Notes under the pieces: generated by a model | What the model was told of the DNA's origin: nothing | Databases searched by the model: none | Seen by the model: the letters and a program-made list of their open reading frames with translations, nothing else | DNA from: Tritrichomonas musculus | Taxonomy: Eukaryota > Parabasalia > Tritrichomonadida > Tritrichomonadidae | Direction of reading: 5' to 3' | Length of the DNA stretch: 64,000 bases | Assembly (NCBI GenBank): GCA_039105265.1 | Contig: JAPFFF010000006.1 | Location: 3,038,001 to 3,102,000, forward strand | Made by a program: the position numbers and the translations under genes | Part shown: piece by piece, positions 1 to 9,363 of the stretch | How positions within the stretch are numbered: position 1 is the first letter of the stretch | Layout of the letters: each line of letters begins with the position of its first letter

Positions 1-1239
1 AAACGCAAAAGAAATCTCTATTTAAAAAAATATTTGTTTTTTAAAATAACAATTTTTTACGATTATTTTGAAGTGAAAACAAAAAATCGATAAAATTTTG
101 AATAAATTGATTTATTTCAAAAATAAATATAATTTTGAAAAAACTTGTTGTTGCATATTTGCAATGGTTTTTGTTATAAAAAAAATAATTTTAAAACAAA
201 TTTTTTTTGCGTAAATTACAATATACTATTTACAAAAACCAATAATAAAAATATTCAAGGTTATCAATATTTTAATAAATTGAGAAGAATGAAAATTATC
301 TCTAAAACTTTGGAAATAAAAAAGAACAACTTCTTTGTTGCTAAGAAAGTACAATAATATGTGAGCACGACAACCAATCATAGCAATCTTTTATGAACAA
401 TAATTTTTTTCTTTTGAAATATTTTATTTCTATTTTACATATTTGTAGAGCACATATCCTGCAAACCTCACAGCAACAATAAAGTTATATCAATTTTTAC
501 TCATAATTACATCTAATTTATGAATAAAAGCATTTAAAAATAATTGCAAATAATTTGTAATCATAATATGAGCAATTTCTTTAATTTTTTAAAGTTATAT
601 TTGCACAAAAAAAAATTATTTTAAAAAAGATATTTAAATGGCAAATACTTTTTGTAATCAATAAAAAAAGTTATTTCAAAAAAATTGCAAATTGAAACAA
701 AAGAATTTTTTTTGTGAAAAAATTAATTTTTTCAAAAGATGACAACTTTTTTGCAAATGTAATTCTTTTTGGCCAAAAAGTTATTATCTGAAAAAACTCA
801 ATTTAATTGAATTACTAGTATTTTTTCTAATAAATACATTTAATGCAAAATATCGTTGGAATTTTAAAATTAAAAATAATTTTGATAAGTCTCTATTGTT
901 TTAAATATTACAATTTTTTTTCTCTTCCAGAAATCATAAAGACTAAAAATTTGTTTTTTTATTTATAGGCCTTATTTTTTTTACATCACAAATACTATAA
1001 ACGTCTTTTTAACGTCTTTTTTCGTAAAATAACGATTTTTTGATTTGTAGTATTAATGAAACTTTTTGAATGCGAATAAATTTTTTTTTATTTTATGAAG
1101 AATCAAAAACAATATTATTTAATTTGAAAAACATTTTATTATTTTATCTTTTTATTTTTAAATTATTTAAAACATTTTTAATATAAAAAAATAATTGTAG
1201 ATCAAGATAAAAATAAAAAACTAATATCGAGAAAATAAC
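1..1239. other. AT-rich intergenic DNA, no gene seen
   Basis: About 85% A+T with long A and T runs and stops in all frames. The 70-codon open stretch at 145-357 is low-complexity (Asn, Lys, Phe, Ile) and I do not treat it as a gene. No RNA gene or repeat array was recognised. Confidence 0.6.
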
Positions 1240-1303
1240 GTATTTACAATTGTAATTACAATTGTAATTTTTAAACGGACAAGTTGTATACAATTGTAAA
1301 TAC
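1240..1303. repeat. Inverted repeat with 15-bp perfect arms
   Basis: GTATTTACAATTGTA at 1240-1254 is exactly complementary to TACAATTGTAAATAC at 1289-1303. The core ACAATTGTAA also recurs inside the loop. It lies just before the decayed ankyrin gene. It may be the end of a lost element or a cruciform-prone site; nothing further is visible. Confidence 0.6.
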
Positions 1304-1317
1304 AAAAACCAAGGCTT

Positions 1318-2340
1318 ATTTATTTATGTGAATATGATCATTCAACACTTGTGAAACTTTATTTAGAGCAAGAACACATTGATATAAATACAACGAACAT
1401 TTAAAAAATCAGTATTTCAAATCAAATTCAAAATAGCATTTCATTTATTGGATTTACAAATTTCTATATTAATGGCATTTATTCAGAATATTTTATAATA
1501 CAGTCCTAATTCGTTCATCAGAACTAGGTCATTTTGAAATTGTTCGAGAATTGTTATCACAAGAAAATATTGATATCATCATCAAAAACATTTTCAAATC
1601 TAAAATACTCATAAAGTTCAAATCTAACATTTTCATAAAATTTTAATATTGAAACATTTGTGGAATTTTATTTTCACATTGAATGATACATCATTAATTT
1701 GGGCAGCACGTAATGGCCATTTAGAAATTGTTCGAGAATTATTGAATCAAGAAAATATTGATATCAACACCAAAGATATTTTCAAAATAAAATATTCATT
1801 ATGTCCAAATCTCACATTTTCATAATATTTAAATATCGAAACATTTATGGAATTTTATTTGAACATTGAATAATACAGCATTAATTTTAGAAGCGGAAAA
1901 AGGCTATTTTGAAATTGTTCGAGAATTATTGAATCAAGAAAAAATTGATATCAACATCAGAAACATTTTCAATATAAAATATTCATAATGTCCAAATCTC
2001 ACATTTTCATAATATTTAAATATCGAAACATTTATGGAATTTTATTTGATCATTAAATAATACAGCATTAATTTGAGCAGCACGCAATGGCCATTTAGAA
2101 ATTGTTCGAGAATTATTGAATAAAGAAAATATTGATATCGACATCAGAAACATTTTCAATATAAAATAATCATAAAGTCCAAATCTAACATTTTCATGAT
2201 ATTTAAATACTCAAACATTTATGGAATTTTGAAATCTTTTACTTACAAAACTGCAATTGACTACGCGAGACAAAATAAAAATAAAGAAATTATTAATCTT
2301 TTATCAAGTTCATGTATTCAACGGAATACTACATGAACGA
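1318..2340 (+). pseudogene. Decayed ankyrin-repeat protein gene
   Basis: Translating across frames gives repeated ankyrin signatures: STLVKLYLEQEHIDIN near 1345, then three copies resembling ALIWAARNGHLEIVRELL followed by NQENIDIN near 1690, 1880 and 2070, and a final KTAIDYARQNKNKEIINLL near 2250. The DNA is organised as units of about 188 bp, which is not a multiple of three, so successive copies fall in different frames and are separated by stops. Ankyrin proteins form very large families in trichomonads, and this is a dead member made of locally duplicated units. No intact start was found. The ankyrin assignment is strong and the boundaries are approximate. Confidence 0.8.
1660..2225 (+). 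repeat. Tandem units of about 188 bp within the ankyrin relic
   Basis: The block GAATTTTATTT, followed by a spacer, AATACAGCATTAATTT and an ankyrin-coding stretch, recurs at about 1663, 1850 and 2038. Copies differ by scattered substitutions. The period is consistent with two 33-residue ankyrin units carrying small deletions. Confidence 0.75.
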
Positions 2341-2442
2341 AATCAAGCATGGTTAATGAAAACTGATGTCAAAATATTTCAGCATCAACATATAATGATA
2401 TGGTTTAAAAAAGTTTCCGAATTATATTCAACTTTTAATTAA

Positions 2443-3257
2443 TTGATGTATATTTCAAATATATTTTTCAATATATTAATTTGTATGATAATCAAACTAA
2501 TAATAATAAAACTGGTTTAGATAAATCGGAACAAGTTTTCAATTAAGATGAACTTTTTCAGATTTTTATAATCAATAAACTGTTCAAAGTGATTTCACAT
2601 TTTGTAACGATTTAACTAGAGATATTTTATTATTCACTTTTGCCCAGAAAAAGTCGAACTTTTCCAAGGGAAAAGTGATTTTGGAACATCCATAGATTTA
2701 AATAAATCAATTTTTTCATTAAAACTTTATAACAAAGTATAATTATGTCTATTATTTCCATTTAAAAAAAATATATATATATAATCTGTTTGATATTTTC
2801 TTTTTTCGCATTTTTAAACAGATTATATACTAAAGTAATTTTTGTATTATGAACTTTATTTCTTTTTTCGGCATGAAAGGATCTTTGGTGGCTCTTTTTT
2901 TTGCATCAATGCTCTTTTTTTTAAAAATTTAATTGAAAAATTGAATGGTTCCGATTCATCTGGACCAGTCTATAAAAGATTAAATATCAGCTTGATAAAA
3001 AGATATTTAAATGAATGAATCATTCACTATCTTATGATCACTCCAATAAACTTCAAAAGTTGCACAAAGAAGAAATTATTCAAACTTTGATAATAAACTT
3101 CAAAGTCAAAAATATCACATCTGTCATTTATAATTCCATGTGAAGTGGTGAAACCCTGCAATGAAAAAAAATTAAAATATTGATTGTGAACTATGCTTTC
3201 TATTAATTAAAACTATGATTTTAGTATAATATGAGTTGAAATGTTTTTAATTTTTTT
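2443..3257. other. AT-rich intergenic DNA with one hairpin
   Basis: No coding signal was recognised. The only structured site I see is the 14-bp inverted repeat at 2778-2829, listed separately. A weak CACTTTT/AAAAGTG inverted pair occurs near 2637-2682. Confidence 0.5.
2778..2829. repeat. Perfect 14-bp inverted repeat, 24-nt loop
   Basis: TATATAATCTGTTT at 2778-2791 pairs exactly with AAACAGATTATATA at 2816-2829. It could form a hairpin or be a short MITE remnant. No gene uses it as an obvious terminator. Confidence 0.6.
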
Positions 3258-3642
3258 ATGACAAAGTGTCCACCCGAATTGAATATATCAGAAGGCCTAT
3301 ATAAAAGATACAATAATATTACATTCTATGAGTATGCCATTTTCATAAATGCATCATCAGTGGCAATGAATGTTTTTGCTGAAATAATTGATTTTCAACT
3401 TGAATTGCAAAATGTGGAAATAATTTTTCAAAAAGAATTTACAATAAATTAAAAACATAAACCAAGAAGAGGTCGAACAATGAAATCAAATGTTATTTAG
3501 ATGAAAGAAGTTTTACCTGGAAAAGAACAAGTATTGAATGGAATTATTCCATTTTTGGCAAAGAAAACTGGAAAGAACACTCATGATAATGGAACAATTG
3601 AAGATGCAATTTATTATTGTTTTTTTGATTTGATATTCTAAT
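3258..3642 (+). pseudogene. Broken small gene, discoidin-type (F5/8C-like) fragment suspected
   Basis: One frame reads through 128 codons with only two internal stops, TAA at 3450-3452 and TAG at 3498-3500, and ends at TAA 3640-3642. The amino-acid composition is protein-like. Its last third contains LNGIIPFLAKKTGKN followed by THDNGTIEDA. As I recall it, this pattern (KG-I-YL-KTGGN-HDNGTIE) is common in trichomonad F5/8 type C/discoidin-like surface proteins. That family link rests on memory and is weak. The two in-frame stops and missing N-terminus argue for a relic. Confidence 0.45.
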
Positions 3643-3836
3643 TCAAATTTAAATAATTAATAATTAATATATGTATGAAAAATCAAGAAAAAAAATTACT
3701 ATGCTAAATAGCTAAATAATGAAGATATATTTAGTTATTTTTATATTTTGAAAATTGAATTAATATAAAATAAATTGAAATAAAATTTTCATAATCACTA
3801 ACTTTTTAAATAAGTTAAATTAAACAGATCAAAAAA

Positions 3837-3852
3837 TAACGATTATCTCATA
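3837..3852 (+). promoter_or_regulatory. Putative Initiator and upstream TAACGAT motif of the CKK gene
   Basis: TCATA at 3848-3852 matches the trichomonad Initiator core TCA(+1)Py(T/A) and places the transcript start 12 bases before the ATG. TAACGATT at 3837-3844 directly upstream resembles the Myb-recognition element described for Trichomonas promoters. Both are short motifs in AT-rich DNA, so chance is a real alternative. Confidence 0.4.
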
Positions 3853-3861
3853 ATATTTTAC

Positions 3862-6800
3862 ATGCGACAACATATAGTACATAAGCCAAGTTTTCAATTA
3901 GATAACAAAAGCTCACCTCGCTCTCCAGCAATATCAGCATATTCATCCAAAAAATCTGTACCAAATTTACAATATTTTGAAAATGCTTTCACTGAGCAGG
4001 CAGTCGACAACTCCGATTTATTAATTATCAGCCCAATACCACTAAATAAGATGCATAAAGGATCTCCCAGAGGTCATCCCACTATATGCAGGCCGAAAGT
4101 TGAATCAGGTCGTCCAGTCGTATCTAGACTTCAGAAAAAAACAAAAGATTCAGAAAGATCTCCAAGACGCGATCCAAGAGATACTACAATTTGCAGAAAA
4201 TACACTGATGAAATTCAAGAAATTGAAGATCTAGTGAATAAATTAATTTCCAAACACCCAGAGAACGAAGATTATTACCGAAAGCATTTTTCAGCCTTTT
4301 TACGAATATTAAACGAAGCCGCCAACAAGAACCCTGGGAAAGCTCCAGTAATAATTAAAAATACCAAAATGTTTTTCGAAGGACTTCTTAACGGTCTCAT
4401 TGGTCGACGTGGAAAGATCGATAAGCCTAACTTCGACTTTGAACAAAAACTACGGACAATTATTACAAAGCCATCTCCAGATACTTCCAATTCGAGCCCC
4501 AATAATTCGAGTACCATCAATTCAAATAAAAACGGCACTTTAAAAGAATATGAAGATGACAATGAAAATGTTTTTCAAGATCTTTTTGAAGAGAACAAAA
4601 ACGACGATAACGATGCTCTCAAAAAGTTCCAAACAGAAATTGAAGAGATCAAAAATCTCATACAAAAATTGATTAACAAACATCCCGAAAACGAAGATTA
4701 TTATCAGAAGCATTACGATACATTTATTAGACTTCTTAACGAAGCTGTTAATACGAACCCAGGAAAAGCGCCAATAATCATTCGTAACACGAAAGCGTTC
4801 TTCGAAGGGCTCCTTAATGGAATGATAGGAACAAACGGAAGACTAAAGACTACTAATTTCAACTTTGAACAGAAGCTTCGAGAAATTCTTAATGGTACAA
4901 ATAATGATCCAAATACAAACATTATCCAAGATCTCATCAATTACAATAACTTGTCAAAACTGAGGGAATATGAGCCTCAAATACAGGAGATACAAGACCT
5001 GATGCAACAGCTGATTAACAAGCATCCTGAAAACGAAGGTTACTACATAAGTTTGTACGACAAGTTCTTGAAGGTGCTGAATGACGCTATAAAGACAAAT
5101 AGCGGAAAGGAGCTAGAAATCATAAAGAACACAAAGGCTTTGTTCGAAGGTCTTCTGAGTGATACGATTGGAACAAACGGAAAGATTGATAACTTCGACT
5201 TTGAACAAAGACTTCGTGACATTCTCTCCAATCCAAACAACGATCCAAATGAGAACGTGTTCCAAGATCTCATCAATGACAACGGCCTCAAGCAGTATGA
5301 GCCAGAGATCCAAGAAATACAGAATCTCGTGCAGCAACTGGTTGAAAAGCACCCAGAAAACGAGGACTACTACAGAAACTTGTTTGATGACTTCATGAGA
5401 GTTTTGAATGATGCTGTCAAGACGAACAACGGTGAGAAAGCACCAGCAATCATCAAGAACGCGAAGAACTTGTTTGAAGGCCTTCTTAATGACCAGATTG
5501 GAACAAACGGAAAGATTGAAAACGATGACTTTAACTTTGAACAAAGACTTCGTGACATTCTCTCCAATCCAAACAACGATCCAAATGAGAACGTGTTCCA
5601 AGATCTCATCAATGACAACGGCCTCAAGCAGTATGAGCCAGAGATCCAAGAAATACAGAATCTCGTGCAGCAGCTGGTTGAAAAGCACCCAGAAAACGAG
5701 GACTACTACAGAAACTTGTTTGATGACTTCATGAGAGTTTTGAATGATGCTGTCAAGACGAACAACGGTGAGAAAGCACCAGCAATCATCAAGAACGCGA
5801 AGAACTTGTTTGAAGGCCTTCTTAATGACCAGATTGGAACAAACGGAAAGATTGAAAACGATGACTTTAACTTTGAACAAAGACTTCGTGACATTCTCTC
5901 CAATCCAAACAACGATCCAAATGAGAACGTGTTCCAAGATCTCATCAATGACAACGGCCTCAAGCAGTATGAGCCAGAGATCCAAGAAATACAGAATCTC
6001 GTGCAGCAGCTGGTTGAAAAGCACCCAGAAAACGAGGACTACTACAGAAACTTGTTTGATGACTTCATGAGAGTTTTGAATGATGCTGTCAAGACGAACA
6101 ATGGTGAGAAAGCACCAGCAATCATAAAGAACGCGAAGAACTTGTTTGAAGGCCTTCTTAATGACCAGATTGGAACAAACGGAAAGATTGAAAACGATGA
6201 CTTCAACTTTGAACAAAGACTTCGTGACATTCTTTCTAATGACGATAGCAATGCAGATGAGAATGTATTCCAAGATCTCATCAATGACAACGGCCTCAAG
6301 CAGTATGAGCCAGAGATCCAAGAAATACAGAATCTCGTACAGCAGCTGGTTGAAAAGCACCCAGAAAACGAGGACTACTACAGAAACTTGTTTGATGACT
6401 TCATGAGAGTTTTGAATGATGCTGTCAAGACGAACAATGGCGAGAAAGCACCAGCAATCATCAAGAACGCGAAGAACTTGTTTGAGGGCCTTCTTAATGA
6501 CCAGATTGGAACAAACGGAAAGATTGAAAACGATGACTTTAACTTTGAACAAAGACTTCGTGACATTCTTTCAGATGAAAACAACAATGCAGACGAGAAT
6601 GTGTTCCAAGATCTCATTGATGACAACATTCTCAAGCAGTACGAGCCAGAGATCCAAGAAATCCAGAATCTCATGCAGCAGCTAATAAACAAGCATCCAG
6701 AGAACGAAGACTACTACAGAAACTTGTATGATGACTTCATAAAAGTTCTCAAAGATGCCGTTAAAGAGAACAATCCACGAGCACCAGAGATTGTCAAGAA

Positions 6801-9345
6801 AACGAAATCATTATTCGAAGGACTTCTCAATGACCAAATCGGATCGAATGGCAAGCTAGAAGATCCTAATTTTGACTTTGAACAACGACTTCGAGATGTT
6901 CTTTCTGGAACAAAAGACAACCTAATTGACGCCAACTTCGGCATGACAAGCAGAAGTCGTTACAACCTTCCAGCACTTGCAGAAGACTCCGACTACAACG
7001 GAGATGGTCAAGGCGGCACAAACTCAGAGAATGCAAATCTTAAACAATATGAACCCGAAATTCAAGAGATACAAAACATTGTCCACAATTTGATTAGTAA
7101 GCATCCAGAGAATGAAGACTATTACACAAAGTTGTATGATTCTTTCATGAAAGTTCTTCGTGAAGCTGTTGATTCAAACAATCCAGCAGCACCGGAAATA
7201 ATCAAGGTTGCTAAATCAATCTTCGAAGAGCTTCAAGACGGAGAAAATGATAAACTTGATTACGACTTTGAAGAAAGACTTCGTAAAATCCTCTCTGGTG
7301 AAAACAACGATGATAATAATCGACAGGAAGGCGACAGCACTGAATCTGGAATTGCAGAAATACAGAAACTTTTGCAAAAAATGATTGAAAAACATCCTGA
7401 AAACGAAGACTTCTATCGAAAGTTGTATGATGCATTCAATGGGGTCATTCAAGAAGCAATTGCAGCAAACAGTCCTTCTGTTCCAGGACTCATACACGCC
7501 ACTAAGTTGTTCTTTGAAGAGCTTCTTAATGATGATCACGCCAATCTTGACTTTGACATTGGTGAGAAGCTTCGTGAAATCTTTTCTTCAGTAAATGGCA
7601 ACCAACAAGAGAACCAAAGTGAGAACGCAGAAAATAAAGATGAAAATGCTGCTGATGATGATCAATCTAAACTTAAAGAATATGAGTCTGAAATCGGAGA
7701 GATAAAGAACATGATGCAGGACTTGATTGAGAAGCATCCAGAGAACGAAGACTACTACAGGAAGTTGTATGATGCATTTATGAAAATTATTCGTGAAGCA
7801 GTTGAAGCGAACAATCCAGCAGCAGCAGACATCATTCGTGCAACCAAGTCGATCTTCGAAGATCTTCAAGATGGCGGCCAACCTGACATCGACATTGAAG
7901 ACAAGCTCAGGAAGATTCTTAATGCAGCAAATGAGGATGAAAACAAAGACAGCACCGAATCAGGAATTGGTGAGATTCAGAATCTTTTGAAGAAGTTGAT
8001 TGAAAAGCATCCTGAAAACGAAGACTTTTATCGAAAGTTGTATGATGCATTCAATGGAGTCATTCAAGAAGCAATTGCAGCAAACAGTCCTTCTGTTCCA
8101 GGACTCATACACGCCACTAAGTTGTTCTTTGAAGAGCTTCTCAATGGAGATCATGACACGCTTGACTTTGACATTGGTGAGAAGCTCCGTCAAATTCTAT
8201 TTGCAGCGAATGAGAACGACGACAGTGATCAAAACAACAAAACTGAGAATGAAAATGCTGCTGATGATGATCAATCTAAACTTAAGGAATACGAGTCTGA
8301 AATCGGAGAGATACAGAACATGATGCAGGACTTGATTGAGAAGCATCCAGAGAATGAAGACTACTACAGGAAGTTGTATGATGCATTTATGAAAGTCATT
8401 CGTGAAGCAGTTGAAAACAACGATCCCGCAGCGAAAGAAATCATCCATGCAGCGAAGTCGATCTTCGAAGATCTCCAAGATGGCGGCCAACTTGACTACG
8501 ATCCCGAAGAACGACTCAGAAGTCTTCTTTCCAACAATGAAAACACAGAAGAAGGAAGCGGCGGTGGTCATCCTGATCTCAAAGAATACGAGTCTGAAAT
8601 CGGAGAGATACAGAACATGATGCAGGACTTGATTGAGAAGCATCCAGAGAACGAAGACTACTACAGGAAGTTGTATGATGCATTTATGAAAGTCATTCGT
8701 GAAGCAGTTGAAGCGAACAGTCCAGCAGCAGCAGACATCATTCGTGCAACCAAGTCGATCTTCGAAGATCTTCAAGATGGCGGCCAACTTGACTACGACA
8801 TTGAAGAACGACTCCGAAGCCTCTACAACCCATACAGCGATGTCGCAGATGACACAGAAAATGACTTGTCAGATTCGGCGATTCTTAGAGAAACTGAACA
8901 AATGATGTCTCAGAAGCCTGGTGCTAAATTTGAGAAGCTTTATCCACCTTCAAAGACAACCCCTGCTGCGAAGAAGTACCGCACTGTTCCTAATTACCAG
9001 ACGATTATAAATGCCCTCAAATTCACTTGCATTCCTGGTCCAAGGTTCACAAAGCTCGTCGATAATTTAATCGGAATGATGAAAGAAAATAGTAATGAAA
9101 GATTCGTCCTGTTGATGGCTTCAAGAACTTTGAAATTTAAAGGTCTTTACATGATGTCTAGCGACGGTTTGTCTGCAAAGAAATTGTGGGGTGAGGGCCC
9201 TAATGAGGTGACAAACGATGATTGCAGCGGTTTCTATAAATACATAAACGGTCAGAAACAATTCGATCAGCTTCCGATTTTGGGATTCACTCCAACAACT
9301 GACGGATTTGCATTGAAGAGAAAACTTGAAAGCGATACTTGGTAA
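3862..9345 (+). CDS. Repeat protein with C-terminal CKK (CAMSAP-like) microtubule-binding domain
   Basis: Protein of 1,827 residues. Residues 1-115 are basic and low in order. Fourteen repeats follow (about 115-1660), each marked by KHPENEDYY and then a helix-rich stretch ending in a FEGLL or FEDLQ motif, separated by acidic Asn/Asp linkers. Residues about 1700-1820 carry INALKFTC, then RFVLLMASR, LKFKGLYMM, a W-GEGPNEVT stretch, FYKYINGQKQF and TTDGFAL. In that order these match the CKK fold of CAMSAP/Patronin proteins, whose conserved features include FRALY, GTGP and FFKY-(S/N)-RK-F. CKK domains bind microtubule minus ends, so a role in parabasalid microtubule organelles (axostyle, pelta, mastigont) is likely. 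No CH domain is visible, unlike animal CAMSAPs. The repeats are of unknown family and probably helical spacers. The CKK call is from pattern recognition, not a search. Confidence 0.8.
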   Translation: MRQHIVHKPSFQLDNKSSPRSPAISAYSSKKSVPNLQYFENAFTEQAVDNSDLLIISPIPLNKMHKGSPRGHPTICRPKVESGRPVVSRLQKKTKDSERSPRRDPRDTTICRKYTDEIQEIEDLVNKLISKHPENEDYYRKHFSAFLRILNEAANKNPGKAPVIIKNTKMFFEGLLNGLIGRRGKIDKPNFDFEQKLRTIITKPSPDTSNSSPNNSSTINSNKNGTLKEYEDDNENVFQDLFEENKNDDNDALKKFQTEIEEIKNLIQKLINKHPENEDYYQKHYDTFIRLLNEAVNTNPGKAPIIIRNTKAFFEGLLNGMIGTNGRLKTTNFNFEQKLREILNGTNNDPNTNIIQDLINYNNLSKLREYEPQIQEIQDLMQQLINKHPENEGYYISLYDKFLKVLNDAIKTNSGKELEIIKNTKALFEGLLSDTIGTNGKIDNFDFEQRLRDILSNPNNDPNENVFQDLINDNGLKQYEPEIQEIQNLVQQLVEKHPENEDYYRNLFDDFMRVLNDAVKTNNGEKAPAIIKNAKNLFEGLLNDQIGTNGKIENDDFNFEQRLRDILSNPNNDPNENVFQDLINDNGLKQYEPEIQEIQNLVQQLVEKHPENEDYYRNLFDDFMRVLNDAVKTNNGEKAPAIIKNAKNLFEGLLNDQIGTNGKIENDDFNFEQRLRDILSNPNNDPNENVFQDLINDNGLKQYEPEIQEIQNLVQQLVEKHPENEDYYRNLFDDFMRVLNDAVKTNNGEKAPAIIKNAKNLFEGLLNDQIGTNGKIENDDFNFEQRLRDILSNDDSNADENVFQDLINDNGLKQYEPEIQEIQNLVQQLVEKHPENEDYYRNLFDDFMRVLNDAVKTNNGEKAPAIIKNAKNLFEGLLNDQIGTNGKIENDDFNFEQRLRDILSDENNNADENVFQDLIDDNILKQYEPEIQEIQNLMQQLINKHPENEDYYRNLYDDFIKVLKDAVKENNPRAPEIVKKTKSLFEGLLNDQIGSNGKLEDPNFDFEQRLRDVLSGTKDNLIDANFGMTSRSRYNLPALAEDSDYNGDGQGGTNSENANLKQYEPEIQEIQNIVHNLISKHPENEDYYTKLYDSFMKVLREAVDSNNPAAPEIIKVAKSIFEELQDGENDKLDYDFEERLRKILSGENNDDNNRQEGDSTESGIAEIQKLLQKMIEKHPENEDFYRKLYDAFNGVIQEAIAANSPSVPGLIHATKLFFEELLNDDHANLDFDIGEKLREIFSSVNGNQQENQSENAENKDENAADDDQSKLKEYESEIGEIKNMMQDLIEKHPENEDYYRKLYDAFMKIIREAVEANNPAAADIIRATKSIFEDLQDGGQPDIDIEDKLRKILNAANEDENKDSTESGIGEIQNLLKKLIEKHPENEDFYRKLYDAFNGVIQEAIAANSPSVPGLIHATKLFFEELLNGDHDTLDFDIGEKLRQILFAANENDDSDQNNKTENENAADDDQSKLKEYESEIGEIQNMMQDLIEKHPENEDYYRKLYDAFMKVIREAVENNDPAAKEIIHAAKSIFEDLQDGGQLDYDPEERLRSLLSNNENTEEGSGGGHPDLKEYESEIGEIQNMMQDLIEKHPENEDYYRKLYDAFMKVIREAVEANSPAAADIIRATKSIFEDLQDGGQLDYDIEERLRSLYNPYSDVADDTENDLSDSAILRETEQMMSQKPGAKFEKLYPPSKTTPAAKKYRTVPNYQTIINALKFTCIPGPRFTKLVDNLIGMMKENSNERFVLLMASRTLKFKGLYMMSSDGLSAKKLWGEGPNEVTNDDCSGFYKYINGQKQFDQLPILGFTPTTDGFALKRKLESDTW
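5281..6624 (+). repeat. Four tandem 336-bp units, nearly identical
   Basis: Units begin at about 5281, 5617, 5953 and 6289 with the same AACGGCCTCAAGCAGTATGA start. Each encodes 112 residues. The units differ mostly at silent positions, and only the linker before the fourth copy and the one after it change residues (NPNNDPNE versus DDSNADE or DENNNADE). Neighbouring repeats of the gene are far more diverged, so this block is a recent amplification or is kept uniform by gene conversion. Confidence 0.92.
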
Positions 9346-9363
9346 GTTTTTATTTTTTATATA

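Noticed and set aside
5113-6552. 479-codon antisense reading frame opposite the CKK repeats
   Set aside because: It exists only because the 336-bp repeats are multiples of three and lack antisense stops; composition is Val/Leu/Ile/Cys-heavy and repetitive with the sense strand.
9340-9350. GTAAGT overlapping the CKK stop codon as a 5' splice site
   Set aside because: The CKK domain is already complete and the MITE starts 18 bp later; no trichomonad-type branch/3' splice motif was seen downstream.
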